NCBI RefSeq assembly: GCF_003573695.1
Contig: NC_039358.1
Location: forward strand, 94,624,881 to 94,688,880
Origin: Papaver somniferum
Lineage: Eukaryota > Streptophyta > Magnoliopsida > Ranunculales > Papaveraceae
Direction: 5' to 3'
DNA length: 64,000 nucleotides
Numbering within the stretch: position 1 is the stretch's first letter; every line of letters starts with the position of its first letter. Shown here in pieces: positions 45,364 to 56,636 of the stretch. Below the pieces are notes generated by a model. It had not been told where the DNA came from. It did not search any database and saw nothing but the letters and a program-made list of their open reading frames with translations. A program made the translations under genes and the position numbers.

Positions 45364-45833
45364 TGTAGGATCAGAATCTCACAGCAATAATATTTCAGCG
45401 AAATTATCAACAACACAACACACAGCGTCGCAGAACAATTTCAGAAACGATATAATGAACGCCATCAGCTAAAATCATGAGAAAGATGTGATGATCCTGC
45501 GAGAATTAGAGAATTCGCGATATTAACATTTATAAGGTTGCGAGAATGTCGCAAGCCATATCCGAAAATAAAGGGCAGATTAGCTGTCATCTACTATGTA
45601 TTTCCCTATAAATAGTCGTTCAACAGAGAAGAGGAGAGAGAGATCTTTTTTGAGTAAGAAACAAGTAAATAGGAGAGAGAAAGTCTAGAGCAGAGGTCAT
45701 TCTTGATTCCTTTATCTTTTCTTGTAAGAATATTCAAAGATGGATCAATAAAATTAAGAGTGTAAATCTAAAAATGAGTTGAGTAATAATGAAATCATAT
45801 GAAGGGTGTAGTGTAGGATTTCCTGCAACTACA
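45364..45833 (+). repeat. Tat-3 5' LTR
   Basis: 470 bp, TGTAGGATCAG...CTGCAACTACA; TATA box TATAAATAG at 45607-45615; AATAAAATTAA near 45748. Confidence 0.95.
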
Positions 45834-45836
45834 TAA

Positions 45837-45854
45837 TGGCGCTAGAAACAGAGA
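45837..45854 (+). other. Tat-3 primer-binding site
   Basis: TGGCGCTAGAAACAGAGA, one base different from Tat-1 and Tat-2 (A for G at position 16). Confidence 0.85.
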
Positions 45855-45969
45855 ACATATTGAAGATTATTCTAGAAAACATTGAAGATTAATATTGAGA
45901 TTTGTGAAGATTTAGAGTGATTGATTAAGAATTTTACATAATTTCTTGCAATTTGTTAACATTGAAGAA

Positions 45970-48522
45970 ATGGCTAGAAGAAGAAATACATCCGAACAAC
46001 TGACTACTGTTAGAAGAAGCAAGAGAATTGCTAGGAGAGAAAGAAGTGAAATGGGAGAATCTACTAGAATGAGAAGTAATAGAGAAAATCAAATTCAACC
46101 ACCAATTCAACAAACACTAGTACAAGGGAGGAATACAGATTATGATAGGGTGAGTATACACACTTGGCAATCAAATTCGACAGAAGAAGTAGAAGAAGAG
46201 CAACAAAACAGAAACCATAGACAGGTAGAGAGAAATCAAGAAGAAGATGAAGGAATAATCACGGAGATGAGGAAATTGGAGCGTTACAAACATTGAGACG
46301 AAGAATACATGAAGAAAGAAGAGCTGAGTCAGAAGAACGTGCAAATCTAACAAGGCAAAATCACGAATTGAGGATGGAAAATATAAGACTACAGAATAGA
46401 AGATTGAAAAGTATTACAAAATCATATTCAAGATCGACTAGAAGAGAAATGAGGCGAAACTCACCCACAATCAATGCTGGAAACAATATTCAAGAAGAAA
46501 TATCAAATCCTAATGAAAAATATCAAATCCTAGAGAAAGAGCTGATGATCGTTACGTTCCACAAAATGAAACTTTTGATGATGGGAAAAATGGTAGAAAT
46601 CAAGAGAACGGACAACGTCAGGGAAGAAATGACCAAGATGGCGAAGGAAATCGAGAGGAAGGAAGAAGAATTTTACATGAAAGAGAAACTCAAAGAAATC
46701 AACAGACGAGTGAAGAAGAAATTGAAAGATATTATACAGAACAAGCACGTTTAATCTGCGAACGTGAAAGATTGAGAGTGGAAATGGAAGAACAAGAGCT
46801 TTAGGAGACAATTTGCCAGAACAATCACGACAATCGAGAAAGAAGGCGTACACAAAACCGGAATAACGGTAATATCAATGAAGAGTACGATAGAATAAAG
46901 AAGATGGCTGAAAGGCAGCGAATGGAATTAATAAGAAATGAACAAAATCATGAAGGGGAAAATGAAAGACATAATCATTTACGAATTCAAGATAGAGATG
47001 AAGAAGAAACTCGCAGAAGAAGACGAGATGAGGATAATGAAGAAGAAATGCAAAATTTCGCGAGAGAAGAAAGACATGAACGCATAAGAAGAGAGGCGAA
47101 ATTAAAAAGACCAATGGATCAAAATTCAGGTGTAAATAAACAAATCTTGAAAGAGTTAGAAGAAATGAGAGGAATGCTAAATAATAGAGGAGAAGTAGGC
47201 AGAAGACAATTGGAGGAAGTTATAGAAGAAGCTGCGAAAACTCCATTTACAAGGGAAGTACAATTAGGAGGAATACCACCGAAATGCAATTTGCCCGCAT
47301 TAACCAGCATCTTTGATGGAACAACTTGTGCAATTCAACACATTAAAGCCTACGTGAGATGCATGTTGCAATGGGAAAATTATGATGTCGTATTGTGCAA
47401 ATATTTCGCATCCAGCTTAACAGGAGAGGCGTTAAAATGGTTCGAAGGTCTACCAAAGAATACAATAACATCCTTCAATCATTTGCAGACTATATTCCTA
47501 GGGGCATATATAAGTAATAATTCTTCAGGACCTGGTATAGAAGATGTGTTTGGATTAAAACAGAGGATTGGCGAAAGTTTGAAGCACCTGACTAAAAGAT
47601 GGAGAACTATGTGTAGCGAAATGGCTGGACGTTTAGATGAGAGATATCTTATATTATCATTTATCAATGCTATGTTTGCAACAAACCTATTGTATGTCCA
47701 AATTTTCAGAGTCAAGAATACGATCACAATGACTGAATTGCGAGAACTTCAAGAAGAATACATTGCTCTAGAGGAAAGGAAAAATGAAATGGAATCATAT
47801 CCAGTTGCGAACACCCGCTCACAAACAGTGAATGCAAGCTATTACCTAAACTAATAAACACAGTAGCGAATACTTCGCAAGTACAACAAGAGAAGGTGAC
47901 GGGTAACAATCAACAAAAACTGGTGGCTATGGGAAGCCGAGATCAAGAGGAGTATGAAATAAAAAGACATTTCTACAATCGGGGTGGAAATAACAAGATT
48001 CAAAGACTCGATCAACCACAAGAAACTTATGGAGGTCAAAGACAAAACTATAATAGAGGACAAGGAGGTCACAAGGTAGTATGGTAAGAAATCAAGATGC
48101 CACCTCTAAATGCAAGTGTGGAGAAAATATGGGAAGATATAATTTTGATGGAGAATATACCAACACCATGGAACATGGGAACGGAACCACCTCCAAACCA
48201 CAGAAGCCATGAGTTTTGTTCTTATCATCATTTTCATCGACATACAACAAATGATTACAGAAATGTAAAAAGAATTATTTTGAGAATGATAGATCAAGGA
48301 AAACTAAACCACTTTTTGGTAGGGCACCCACAATCTCAACCATTGCCACCACCACCAGAGCATCACAAAATAAACACGATGAAAAAGAAGGAAACATTCT
48401 TCATAGAAGTTGGTGCAAAAGCAAAGAATTTATTCTGTCACTCTATCGTACATTCATATAAGACAATCGAAGATTTTCATGACAATGTTTTGAGTAGAGT
48501 GTTCGCAAGAGATAACGATTGA
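45970..48522 (+). pseudogene. gag: Tat-3 gag
   Basis: ATG 45970 (MARRRNTSEQ), matching the Tat-1 start; an in-frame non-ATG extension upstream is not needed. The charged arm runs to about 46900 with frameshifts near 46275 and 46525 and an in-frame TAG near 46803. The core (MAERQRMELI from 46904 to 47854, 316 codons) is intact and holds the Retrotrans_gag fold: FTREVQLGGIPPKCNLP, SLTGEALKWFEGLP, RIGESLKHLTKRWRTMC. After a frameshift near 47850 comes the basic part and the Tat zinc motif FCSYHHFHRHTTNDY (about 48213-48257), whose last Cys is Tyr, unlike Tat-1, then PPPPEHH and the end at TIEDFHDNVLSRVF. Confidence 0.85.
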
Positions 48523-48531
48523 AGAGAAATT

Positions 48532-49317
48532 ATGAATATTGCGAAAATATCACCACTAGAGGAATGGCATAAATAGATCATTTCTTTTACCGCAGAAGAG
48601 ATTCCCGAAAGTGAAGAGGTGCATGATAATTCATTGGTAGTAAATTAGAAATTAATCCAAAACCGAAAGAAGATGAGGATGATGAAGCTGAAGATTCATG
48701 GGCAATTAATAGAATTCTAATCGATACTGGAAGCTCTGTGAACATCTTATTTTATCATACTTATAAAACTATGGGAGGAAGAGATGATGATCTTATACCA
48801 TCAACGTAAAAGATATATGGTTTTAATGGTACTGCTAACAAGCCTAAAGGGGAGGTTACTATGCGAATTCCATTGAAGGGAATATCTTCCAAAATCTTAT
48901 TTTGTGTCGTTGATGTAGAATCACCCTACAATGCGTTAATTGGTCGACCTTGGCTACATGGGATTCTAGGTGTAGCTTCAACTTTCCACCAGTGCATCAA
49001 ATTCCCTCACCCCAGTGGTGTAGGAATCATAAAGGGAGATTGGGTTGAAGGAAAGAGGTGTTACGAAACTGAGATAGAATCTTGTGAAGGAAGAGCAAAC
49101 AAGAAGGAAAACTGGCGACACAAAATCAAAGATACACAGAGAAGTGAAAGGTGATGGTGGATGCAATCGAAAGAAAAGAACAAGAAATGTTGCGAAACTA
49201 ATGCTAGCTCAGAATAAAAATGATGAACATACCACTACCAAGGAAGTAGTAGTAGAAAATAATAAAGAAGCAGATGATGGCAAAGGTAATAAAATCAGAA
49301 AATGTATGAATGATTAA
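48532..49317 (+). pseudogene. Tat-3 aspartic protease
   Basis: ATG 48532 (MNIAKISPLEEW), 10 bp after the gag end. In-frame stop early (GGCATAAATAG), a 1-2 base loss near 48640 and TAA near 48808. DTG active site at about 48724-48732 (LIDTGSSVNIL), later RIPLKGIS, SPYNALIGRPWLHG, HQCIKFPHPSGVG. The lysine-rich tail reads in another frame to a TAA at 49315 (GNKIRKCMND). No RT. The 3' flank starts GTTGTTGCGACACTCTCGC as in Tat-1. Confidence 0.8.
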
Positions 49318-49486
49318 GTTGTTGCGACACTCTCGCAATAAGTAAAATTCTCAAGAATACATTTTATTGAATGACAAAATTGAGATTGTGAAATGCAAAT
49401 ACAATATGATGATATACGAGACTCTCGCAGAGATAATGAATTTTACAGAAGATAATCAGAGAAAAATGACAAAAGAGAAAGAGGCG

Positions 49487-50400
49487 AACCTTTATGGCAT
49501 ACACCCTAGTTCGCGAATACAATTTCGCAAGAGGCAAACGTAAGACCTAAAGTACGTCATATAAGGGGGTACCTGTTGCATGGATCAGGGAAAGGCTACA
49601 CCGCCACCGGAACCTGAGTCATGGAGATTTGGGGTCAATAAATCCCATCTGGGAGAGGCACCTTGGATTCTCAGCTTAAGCATATGACTTAGGTTGGGCG
49701 ACTAGGGTAATAAGGACTCTCCCAAGGAGTGCAGATCTGATCAAGGCGCCGAGGTATACGGTTGATTCAAGAGTGTCAGGGACGTTTGAAGCGTACTTTG
49801 TCATTCTTGACAAGTCTTGGCTTATACTGCACTCGGCTTGAAGAAAACCCCACTTAGGGTGCAGTCTCGTAACCATAAGCCCTATAGGTAAAAGGGATAA
49901 GAGGCTGCGAAAACAACTGGTTGTTGTTAAGACTGGATGGGAGGAGCTAACCTTGTATGGTAGAAGTACGCCTCCTTGAAGGGGCAACCAGGGGGAGATA
50001 AGGGCGGCACCCTCCATTAGGGAGCTGATAAGTGTCTTAAGACGCAAATGTCATGAGGATTTTTATTCGCAAGGGTATTAAGGCTTGTCATATTTGTGCA
50101 ACAATCCTGAAGAGGCAATAATACAAAAGAAAAAGATAAGACGAGATCAATGGGTTTTCGCATGAAAGTGCGAAGACGTGCTGCGATTTCGTCGCAAGAC
50201 GGCAATGTCATGGGGCTTTATTTTCGCAAGAATATTTAGGACTGTCATATTGTCGCAACATTCCTGAAGAGGCCACAATACAAAAGAAAAAGTTAAGGCA
50301 AGATTAATGGGGTTTTGCATGAAAGTGCAAGGACGTCCTGCGATTTTTTCGCAATGACAAGAGGTGGCATAATAAGACCTTTAATTAGGAAGGAAAAATA
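49487..50400. other. GC-rich conserved non-coding block of Tat-3
   Basis: Third copy of the block. Starts AACCTTTATGGCATACACCC; core with GGGCGACTAGGGTAATAAGG, GGCGCCGAGGTATACGG, CACTTAGGGTGCAGTCTCG. The 123-codon antisense frame (50047-49676) is open here; see rejected items. Confidence 0.6.
50038..50370. repeat. Tandem dimer of a ~165-bp unit (Tat-3)
   Basis: Two units with border near 50200; same sequence features as in Tat-1 and Tat-2. Confidence 0.75.
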
Positions 50401-53182
50401 AGACCACACAGGAATGAGATTTTGAAAAAAAATCAAAATTCACTTCGCATAAGATAGCGAAATTATACATAATTAACTGCGAAATTGAAGAATAAAATAA
50501 GAAAAATTTATAAAATCTCTCATTTGGATACAAATAACAAAGGCAAGTATGGGAATGAATGAAATTAGAAAATCTTATTTGTCTCCATATGATATATTTA
50601 CTCATCAGACTGGGAGTATTCTGTGGGATCTCTTCCAAGAGACAAGGATAATCAGAATGAGGGATATTATGATCGTCACAAACCATTTGGATAGTTTGAT
50701 TGCGAAAATGCATAGCATCATTCTTAAAATTCGCAACAATGATCTTGATTTGATTCTTTAATCTAGAATACTTGTCGTTGCGAGAAGAAAGAAACTTTGC
50801 GAGTTCCTCCTTTTCAGCTCCGAGTTCTTCAATCTTTTCACGATATCTACTTTCAGAATCTGCGAGCAAAAGACAATCAATTATTAACTTGATGAAAATT
50901 CATAAAAAGCAAAAGATTAGTAAAGAAGAGCAGTTAGTAACCTTCTCTGTCAGAAATCATATCTCTAATCAAGGCTGTATGCTCAACTTGGAGACTAACA
51001 TTTACACCTAAATTTTTTCTGGCATCATCTAAGGTTTTCGCGGCCCAAACAAATTCATCCTCATTACTTATAAGAAGACGAGAACGAATTTGGTTTTCCC
51101 TTTCGCAGAGCTCGATGTTCTTGCGGCTAGCTTCATCTCGTTCAAGTTGAACTTCAAGAAGAGTCTCTTAGAATTTCGCCAAAGCCTTAGCACCTTGATC
51201 AGAGATACGATCCTTATCATCTATGAGACCGCTAATTTTGGTTCTTAACTCATTGGTTTTCTCTTTAGAATCAAGAAAAGACGCTTAAATCGGTTGGCTA
51301 AGCCTAAACTAGACCTATGGTCAATTTCTAAGAGGCGAAATTTAGATCTAAGCTCATTCAGAGAAAGAGATGAAATTCTATCATTTGAGAAACTATTTAA
51401 GGAATTATTAAGACGCTCAAGAAGGGTATCATTATCCAAGGCATTAGGAAATGAACGAAGAAGGGTAGCTTCATCAGAAAGACCATAAATGTCTGCAAAA
51501 AGGATCATTTAAATAAGATAAAACAACAGGATGAATGAATGAAGGGAAAAGAGAAAAGTAACATACCGTAAAGCTGATTATTAGCTTGCTGAAGACTAGA
51601 GATTTTGTTCTTATACGAAGAAGAATCAATTTCTAGTTGTCTATTTTTCTCGCGAAGACCTTTAACTTCAGCTTCCAATTCTTCATTCTTTGTGCGAAAT
51701 TGAAGATTCTTCTTTTCAAGATTTTCGCGTCTCCTCTCTAGATCTGAGGCAACAGCGAAAGAAGATTTTCCAGCCTGCGAGAAAATATAAAAAATATTAA
51801 TATAGAAAGAGATTTTGAGTTATGACAATGAAGAAGTAAAAGGATGAAAGTATACCAGACTATTAAGAGAATGCAAGAAGTCGGGAGTCACTGATCTAGA
51901 AATTCCACGAAGAGAACTATCACCATCCAATAAAGGAACATCGCAAATTGTAGCGAGAGCTTTGCAGGTATTAGCGAATTGGCTATCTCCCATTCCTTGC
52001 AGAGAATCAGAAAAGAGTCCAGAGAGCTTAGCCATAGAATATTCAGGTGGAAAATCTTCACTTGCGGCAAGGTCATCATTATCCTCATCATCCTTGTCAC
52101 TTTCGGAATTTTCATGAGAAGGAATATTTGAAGGAGAAGAAGAACGGACTTTCCTTTTCTTTGAAGGAGGACCAGTTGATTTTTCCTTGAGAAGAGCACC
52201 TTTGCCTTTATCACCAGTCTTCGCAACATCGGCAGGTTCTTCTATTTCAACAATAATCTTCACACACAGATAGAAATAAGAAATGGAAGCAACAGTATAC
52301 TGTTTAAAATCATAAGAGAAAAATTTCTTACCTCATTTGTGTATGAGCGAAGAGCTAACAAGGTACTAGTCTTCCCAGTCCTGTTACAACTATCTTTCAG
52401 TTTTTGGATCTGTAGAATATCGCAAGGGTCAACGAACAAAAGAATAAAGACAAATAAAGAAATATAAAGTGAGCAAAATTGGAAGAAACATACCTCTTTC
52501 TCCTTCTCGGGCCAAGAGAATACCCAAGGTTGATAGGTAGCGAGATTCTCAGGAAGAATATTTGATCCAGCAATATAAGGCCCTCTTAGCATCAAGGGAA
52601 AAACACACCACTTATCATCTTTGGATTGGCGAGGATTTGTGTTCTTACCAGAATGCCAATCAATATCTTGCATAAGTATTTTCGCTTCATCAATGTTATC
52701 TTTCCTTTTCAAACGAATACCCCAGCGACTATTCTCTTTCTTCATAGAGATCAATTCATAATTTTCAAAGAAGCTTGCTACTGTATATTTCTCAGCAATT
52801 ATTTCTAAGTCTGCGAATTTAGGATCCCTAAGTTCTTTGGAGTACAGAGATCCTTTACCAGCACCATGATTAGCGAACTCTAGCATCATACGGATGCAAT
52901 CCCCACTCAACTGGAAGATAGCTCGCGAAAATCCCGAATGAGCAAGAATTTCATAAAATAGAGGGATATCTGGGTCGTAAAGAGGAATGGGGAGACCTGC
53001 GAGAATTTGACTAGCGGAATTATGATTGATTGATCATCACAATATTGATCAGAAAAAATTTTGATAGAAAGAATTGATTTGGCACTTTCACCAGGAATGG
53101 TGGAAAGTGTGAAACCTTTCTCTGCAAGATCTTTTTGGACGTCTTTTAAGTTTTTCTCATGTTTATGGCCACTTGGAGGCAT
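50381..53182 (-). pseudogene. Antisense six-exon gene of Tat-3 (PF04195-like, NLS, coiled coil)
   Basis: ATG 53182 (MPPSGHKHEKNLKDVQ). Exons: 53182-52494, 52409-52332, 52257-51856, 51774-51567, 51492-50942, 50859 to about 50381; five GT-AG introns of 74-84 bp at the same positions as Tat-1. Exon 1 carries the globular part (YEILAHSGFSRAIFQLSG, DDKWCVFPLMLRGPYIAG, LATYQPWVFSWPEKE), interrupted by one base lost near 53027. Exon 3 has PPSKKRKVRSS and an acidic patch (ESDKDDEDNDD). Exons 4-6 are coiled coil, with a stop in exon 5 at about 51167. The acidic tail of Tat-1 is removed by a deletion after NTPSL, so the frame runs into former 3' untranslated DNA. Confidence 0.75.
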
Positions 53183-53336
53183 ATTTGAATATAGAGTATG
53201 GGAATGAATGAAAAGTTAGAATATTGAAGAAGGAAGAATTACAGTAGCGGAATTTACGGAAGAACAATAGAGTTGCAGAGATGAGAGAATTAAAACAGAA
53301 GAGAAAGTAAAAATAAAGTGAAAAGAAGAGTAAGAA

Positions 53337-53343
53337 GAATATA
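53337..53343 (-). promoter_or_regulatory. TATA box of the Tat-3 antisense gene
   Basis: TATATA on the minus strand about 157 bp before ATG 53182, the same spacing as in Tat-1. Confidence 0.5.
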
Positions 53344-53534
53344 TAAGGAAGATTTTTTACTCGAAGAAATAAACGCCATTAAGACGAAAAGACATGAGCG
53401 GTTGAAAAGCAGCGGTTACAGAAGACGTGTCAAGAAACGAATGGGAGAAAGAATACGTGTGATAAATGCAGAATATGAAGAGAGGAACAGCTGCGGCATT
53501 TCTCACATCATTCTCTACTTTGCAGAGAATATAT

Positions 53535-53548
53535 GGGAAGAGGCAAGA
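53535..53548 (+). other. Tat-3 polypurine tract
   Basis: GGGAAGAGGCAAGA directly before the 3' LTR. Confidence 0.75.
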
Positions 53549-54014
53549 TGTAGGATTAGAATCTCGTGGCAATAATATTTCAGCGAAATTATCAACAACA
53601 CAACAACGTCGCATAATAATTTCAGAAATGATATATTAAACGACATCAGCTAAAATCATGAGAAAGATGTGATGATCCTGCGAGAATTAGAGAATTTGCG
53701 AGATTAACATTTGTAAGGTTGCGAGAATGTCGCAAGCCATATCCGAAAATAAAGGACAGATTAGCTGTCATCCACTATGTATTTCCCTATAAATAGTCGT
53801 TCAACTGAGAAGAGGAGAGAGAGATCTTTTTTGAGTAAGAAACAAGTAAATAGGAGAGAGAAAGTCTAGAGCAGAGGTCATTCTTGATTCCTTTATCTTT
53901 TCTTGTAAGAATATTCAAAGATGGATCAATAAAATTAAGAGTGTAAATCTAAAAATGAGTTGAGTAATAATGAAATCATATGAGGGGTGCAGTGTAGGAT
54001 TTCCTGCAACTACA
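53549..54014 (+). repeat. Tat-3 3' LTR
   Basis: 466 bp; TATA at 53788-53796; ends CTGCAACTACA and is followed by CopA2 LTR DNA (GAAGTTCC). Confidence 0.95.
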
Positions 54015-54218
54015 GAAGTTCCATGGGCTCCCCTGAGTAGTTCTTCGTCTTCAAATGATGAACGCCGTGAAGTATAATGCTCAACTACACAATCTATGTC
54101 CTAGTCCGAGACAACTATAAATAGGCTAGAAATCAAGACTTATAGTTTTGATCACTAACATTGGTAAACATGCTTGAGATAGAAATGCATGCGAGTTCGA
54201 TCGAGCAGTGCTCTAACA
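54015..54218 (-). repeat. CopA2 5' LTR, start piece
   Basis: Continues 45363 and ends with the reverse of TGTTAGAGCACTGCTCGATCG. Beyond it is GAAGT of CopB1. Confidence 0.9.
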
Positions 54219-54336
54219 GAAGTTGTCTCTAGTACATAATCAAGCGATTCTTTAATTGAGTTTTGATTCACTAAAATATGACAACCAAACTTGACATACC
54301 AACGCTTGGTGGGTTCAACCGAACTATGCTCTAACA
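54219..54336 (-). repeat. CopB1 3' LTR, right piece
   Basis: 118 bp equal to 60911-61028; ends with the reverse of TGTTAGAGCATAGTTCGG, followed by a purine tract at 54337-54351. Confidence 0.85.
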
Positions 54337-55438
54337 ATCTCCCCCTTTGTCAATTTTAGTGACAAAACTCTTAATACATATGGATAAACGAATTATAAGA
54401 ATTCATTACACATACGCTTGATTCCAAGTTTCAACAACACAATAACCTGTATATATATTCAATTCATAAATGCCGCTGTTGACATCTGAATAACAAAGCT
54501 AATACTCCCCCTAAAGGTAAGATAGGTATATTTTCAATCCACACATCTTTGTTATTCCCCATTTGTAGTCAAGATAACTACAAGTATCAATATGATATGT
54601 TACTCCCCCTTAGGCTATGCTTTACTCTTTTGTTAGATATAACGTTTAAGCACAAATGTCCTTTCCTTAGTGATTACAAATCACTTGTTTACTCCATATA
54701 TTTATCCCCCTTTTTGTCATAAAATGACAAAGGTTCGAGAAAATAAAGGTCAAACCGAAAGGATCTTACAAATCTAAAAAGAATTGTACAACCTATAAGA
54801 GTTAAGCACGAGGGTTCCACACACCATTTTAGATAACCAATATCAAAACCGAAACTACAAGTAATTTGGTTTTAATACGTTATCTAGGAAACAATTTCCC
54901 GAAGCAATTTTCCCTAATAGTTTAACAAATTGACTAAGAAGATTAGTTATATTGCTAAACCGATTGTACAAATACAATCACTTATTTCGATAAGACCAAA
55001 ATAAAGATCAGAATTAACTTTATTTTTCTCATCAGGTTCTAATTATTCAGACAATAACTTAGACCTTCCATCTTTTGACAAGACAACTACTAGGTTAGTT
55101 AACTAGTATTTCTTGTCAAGGCATTCGATCAGACTTGAATAACCGAATCCTTTCACTTTGATAAGTCTAACTAAGATCGAAAATACCTTAGTTTCTCTTA
55201 TCCAGAATCGAATTGGAATAAACAAATGATCCCGTATTTTGTTAAGCCATAAAAATTCATACAAACCAAAATGAAATTGACCTGCACAATTGTTTCTCTT
55301 AACCGGAAGCAATTGAAACAAACATAGACATTAAAGCACCGCAATTGCACGGAAATTTCGTTAAGCCAAAAACAATATATGATACCGAACACAAAGAAGA
55401 TATCAAACACTAGTTTTTCTTAATCGGAACAATTGAAT

Positions 55439-55474
<36 letters not shown>

Positions 55475-56180
55475 TACATACATACATACATAATGTAATA
55501 CACGTCAATTGTACCGAAGTTTTGTTAAGCAAAAGCAAAATGTATGAAATATAAACAGGCTTTTCTTAAACAGGAAAACGATTAACTAACAAATTCGTTA
55601 CCTCAGATTCCGCATCCTCTTCTCCCCAGAAAGATATACTATTAAGCGCAAGTTCAAGTTAGAACTCTCCCCCATTATGTTGTTATCCTCTCGTGAGAAA
55701 CAAAAGAAGAACAACAACCTTTACCAGAGAAAGGTTGAATCGGTTTTAACTATTACGTGCCAATAGCAAAAGTTGAAAACCCGAAACACATATGTTTATG
55801 TTAAACACAACTCATGTAAACACAAATTGATTCAACATATTGTGACTTTTACATATGAGTCTCAATCGGAACACCTTATGATCCTTTGATAAATCCTACA
55901 AACATGGGCTAGAACTTAATCCCGCTAAACCAAAAATTCACACAAATCATAATGGTTCACATCATATGAGATCGAATATTAGGGTTATGAAAACCAAAAT
56001 CAAACATCCCATAAACACATAACAATAAAATAAAGCATTCAAGCACAGGCTATGTAATCGAAAAACTATCACAAAAAATTATAAACTAATAATTTTATTC
56101 ATAATAATAGATAGTTTTATTCATAATAGACCTTATACAATAATTGAAATAAATCAAACATTGATGTTTATTTTCTCTTA
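54337..56180 (-). other. CopB1 3' non-coding region with multiple purine tracts
   Basis: On the minus strand, purine tracts lie next to the LTR (54337-54351) and near 54504, 54602, 54704 and 55667, the Sirevirus pattern. A CA/TACA microsatellite is at 55441-55492. No coding seen. Confidence 0.7.
55441..55492 (+). repeat. CA/TACA microsatellite
   Basis: About 14 CA units followed by five TACA units. Confidence 0.95.
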
Positions 56181-56186
56181 ATCTCT

Positions 56187-56636
56187 AGTGGTGCTCTTAT
56201 TGTTCACTGAGGTTTCTTCAGTGTTCAAACTCTTGAAGCATGTCTCGAGAGACTTTTCTACAACCATTTCTTGTTTTTCAAGCTTTTCAACTTGAACCTT
56301 CATATCGGCAAGATCAGCTTTTGTTTCCTCAATCTTATCCTTGAGCTAATCTTGATTTCGAACTGTCATTATGAGATTGGTTCTTAGTTCTTCAAAACCT
56401 TGGATATACTCAGTCATACTATCAGACCGTATTCACTTGGTTTTTGTTGGATCTTGAAGGTTGTAAGTCAATAAACATGACTCATATTGTGATCCAGCAG
56501 AACTATCAGAATCATAATCAAACATGATTTTTGATATGTTTTTCTTCTTCCTTTCTGTAGTGATTCCTAGACACTCCTTAACCTTTTGAGCTTCCTCCTT
56601 ATTGATTTTCGTAACACTGCGAGTTATCGGAGGCAT
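56187..56636 (-). pseudogene. CopB1 second ORF (env-like position)
   Basis: ATG 56636 (MPPITRSVTKINKEEAQKVK), then basic ERKKKNISK and an acidic/serine part (DYDSDSSAGSQYE). Stop at 56433. A further piece in another frame (MTEYIQGFEELRTN ... KDKIEETKADLADMKVQVEK, strongly coiled coil) runs to about 56187 with one internal stop. The N-terminus resembles the CopA4 second ORF (MDTVTRGTTKRDAVEAVN), so the ORF is shared by both Sirevirus families. Nothing in it points to an enzyme or membrane protein. Confidence 0.55.

Larger units (their letters stand above)
45364..54014 (+). mobile_element. Tat-3: gag-protease Ty3/Gypsy element, no pol
   Basis: 8651 bp with both LTRs. LTR, primer site, gag, protease, tail, GC-rich block with dimer, antisense gene, purine tract, LTR. 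It lies in the CopA2 5' LTR. The empty site in the 3' LTR (GATGAAGTTCC at 36875) shows a 5-bp target GAAGT, seen as GAAGA on the left and GAAGT on the right. By eye about 20 differences separate its LTRs. It has the same gene content as Tat-1, including the same pol-less ending. Confidence 0.9.
35246..54218 (-). mobile_element. CopA2: pol-less Sirevirus-like element
   Basis: Minus-strand CopA element inserted in the CopB1 3' LTR. 3' LTR 35246-37077 (end part deleted), multiple purine tracts, second ORF (split by S2), gag, Met-tRNA primer site (43051-43062), 5' LTR 43064-45363 plus 54015-54218 (split by Tat-3). Without nested insertions its body is about 3.7 kb, too small for pol, and the order gag-second ORF is continuous. 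Confidence 0.85.
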
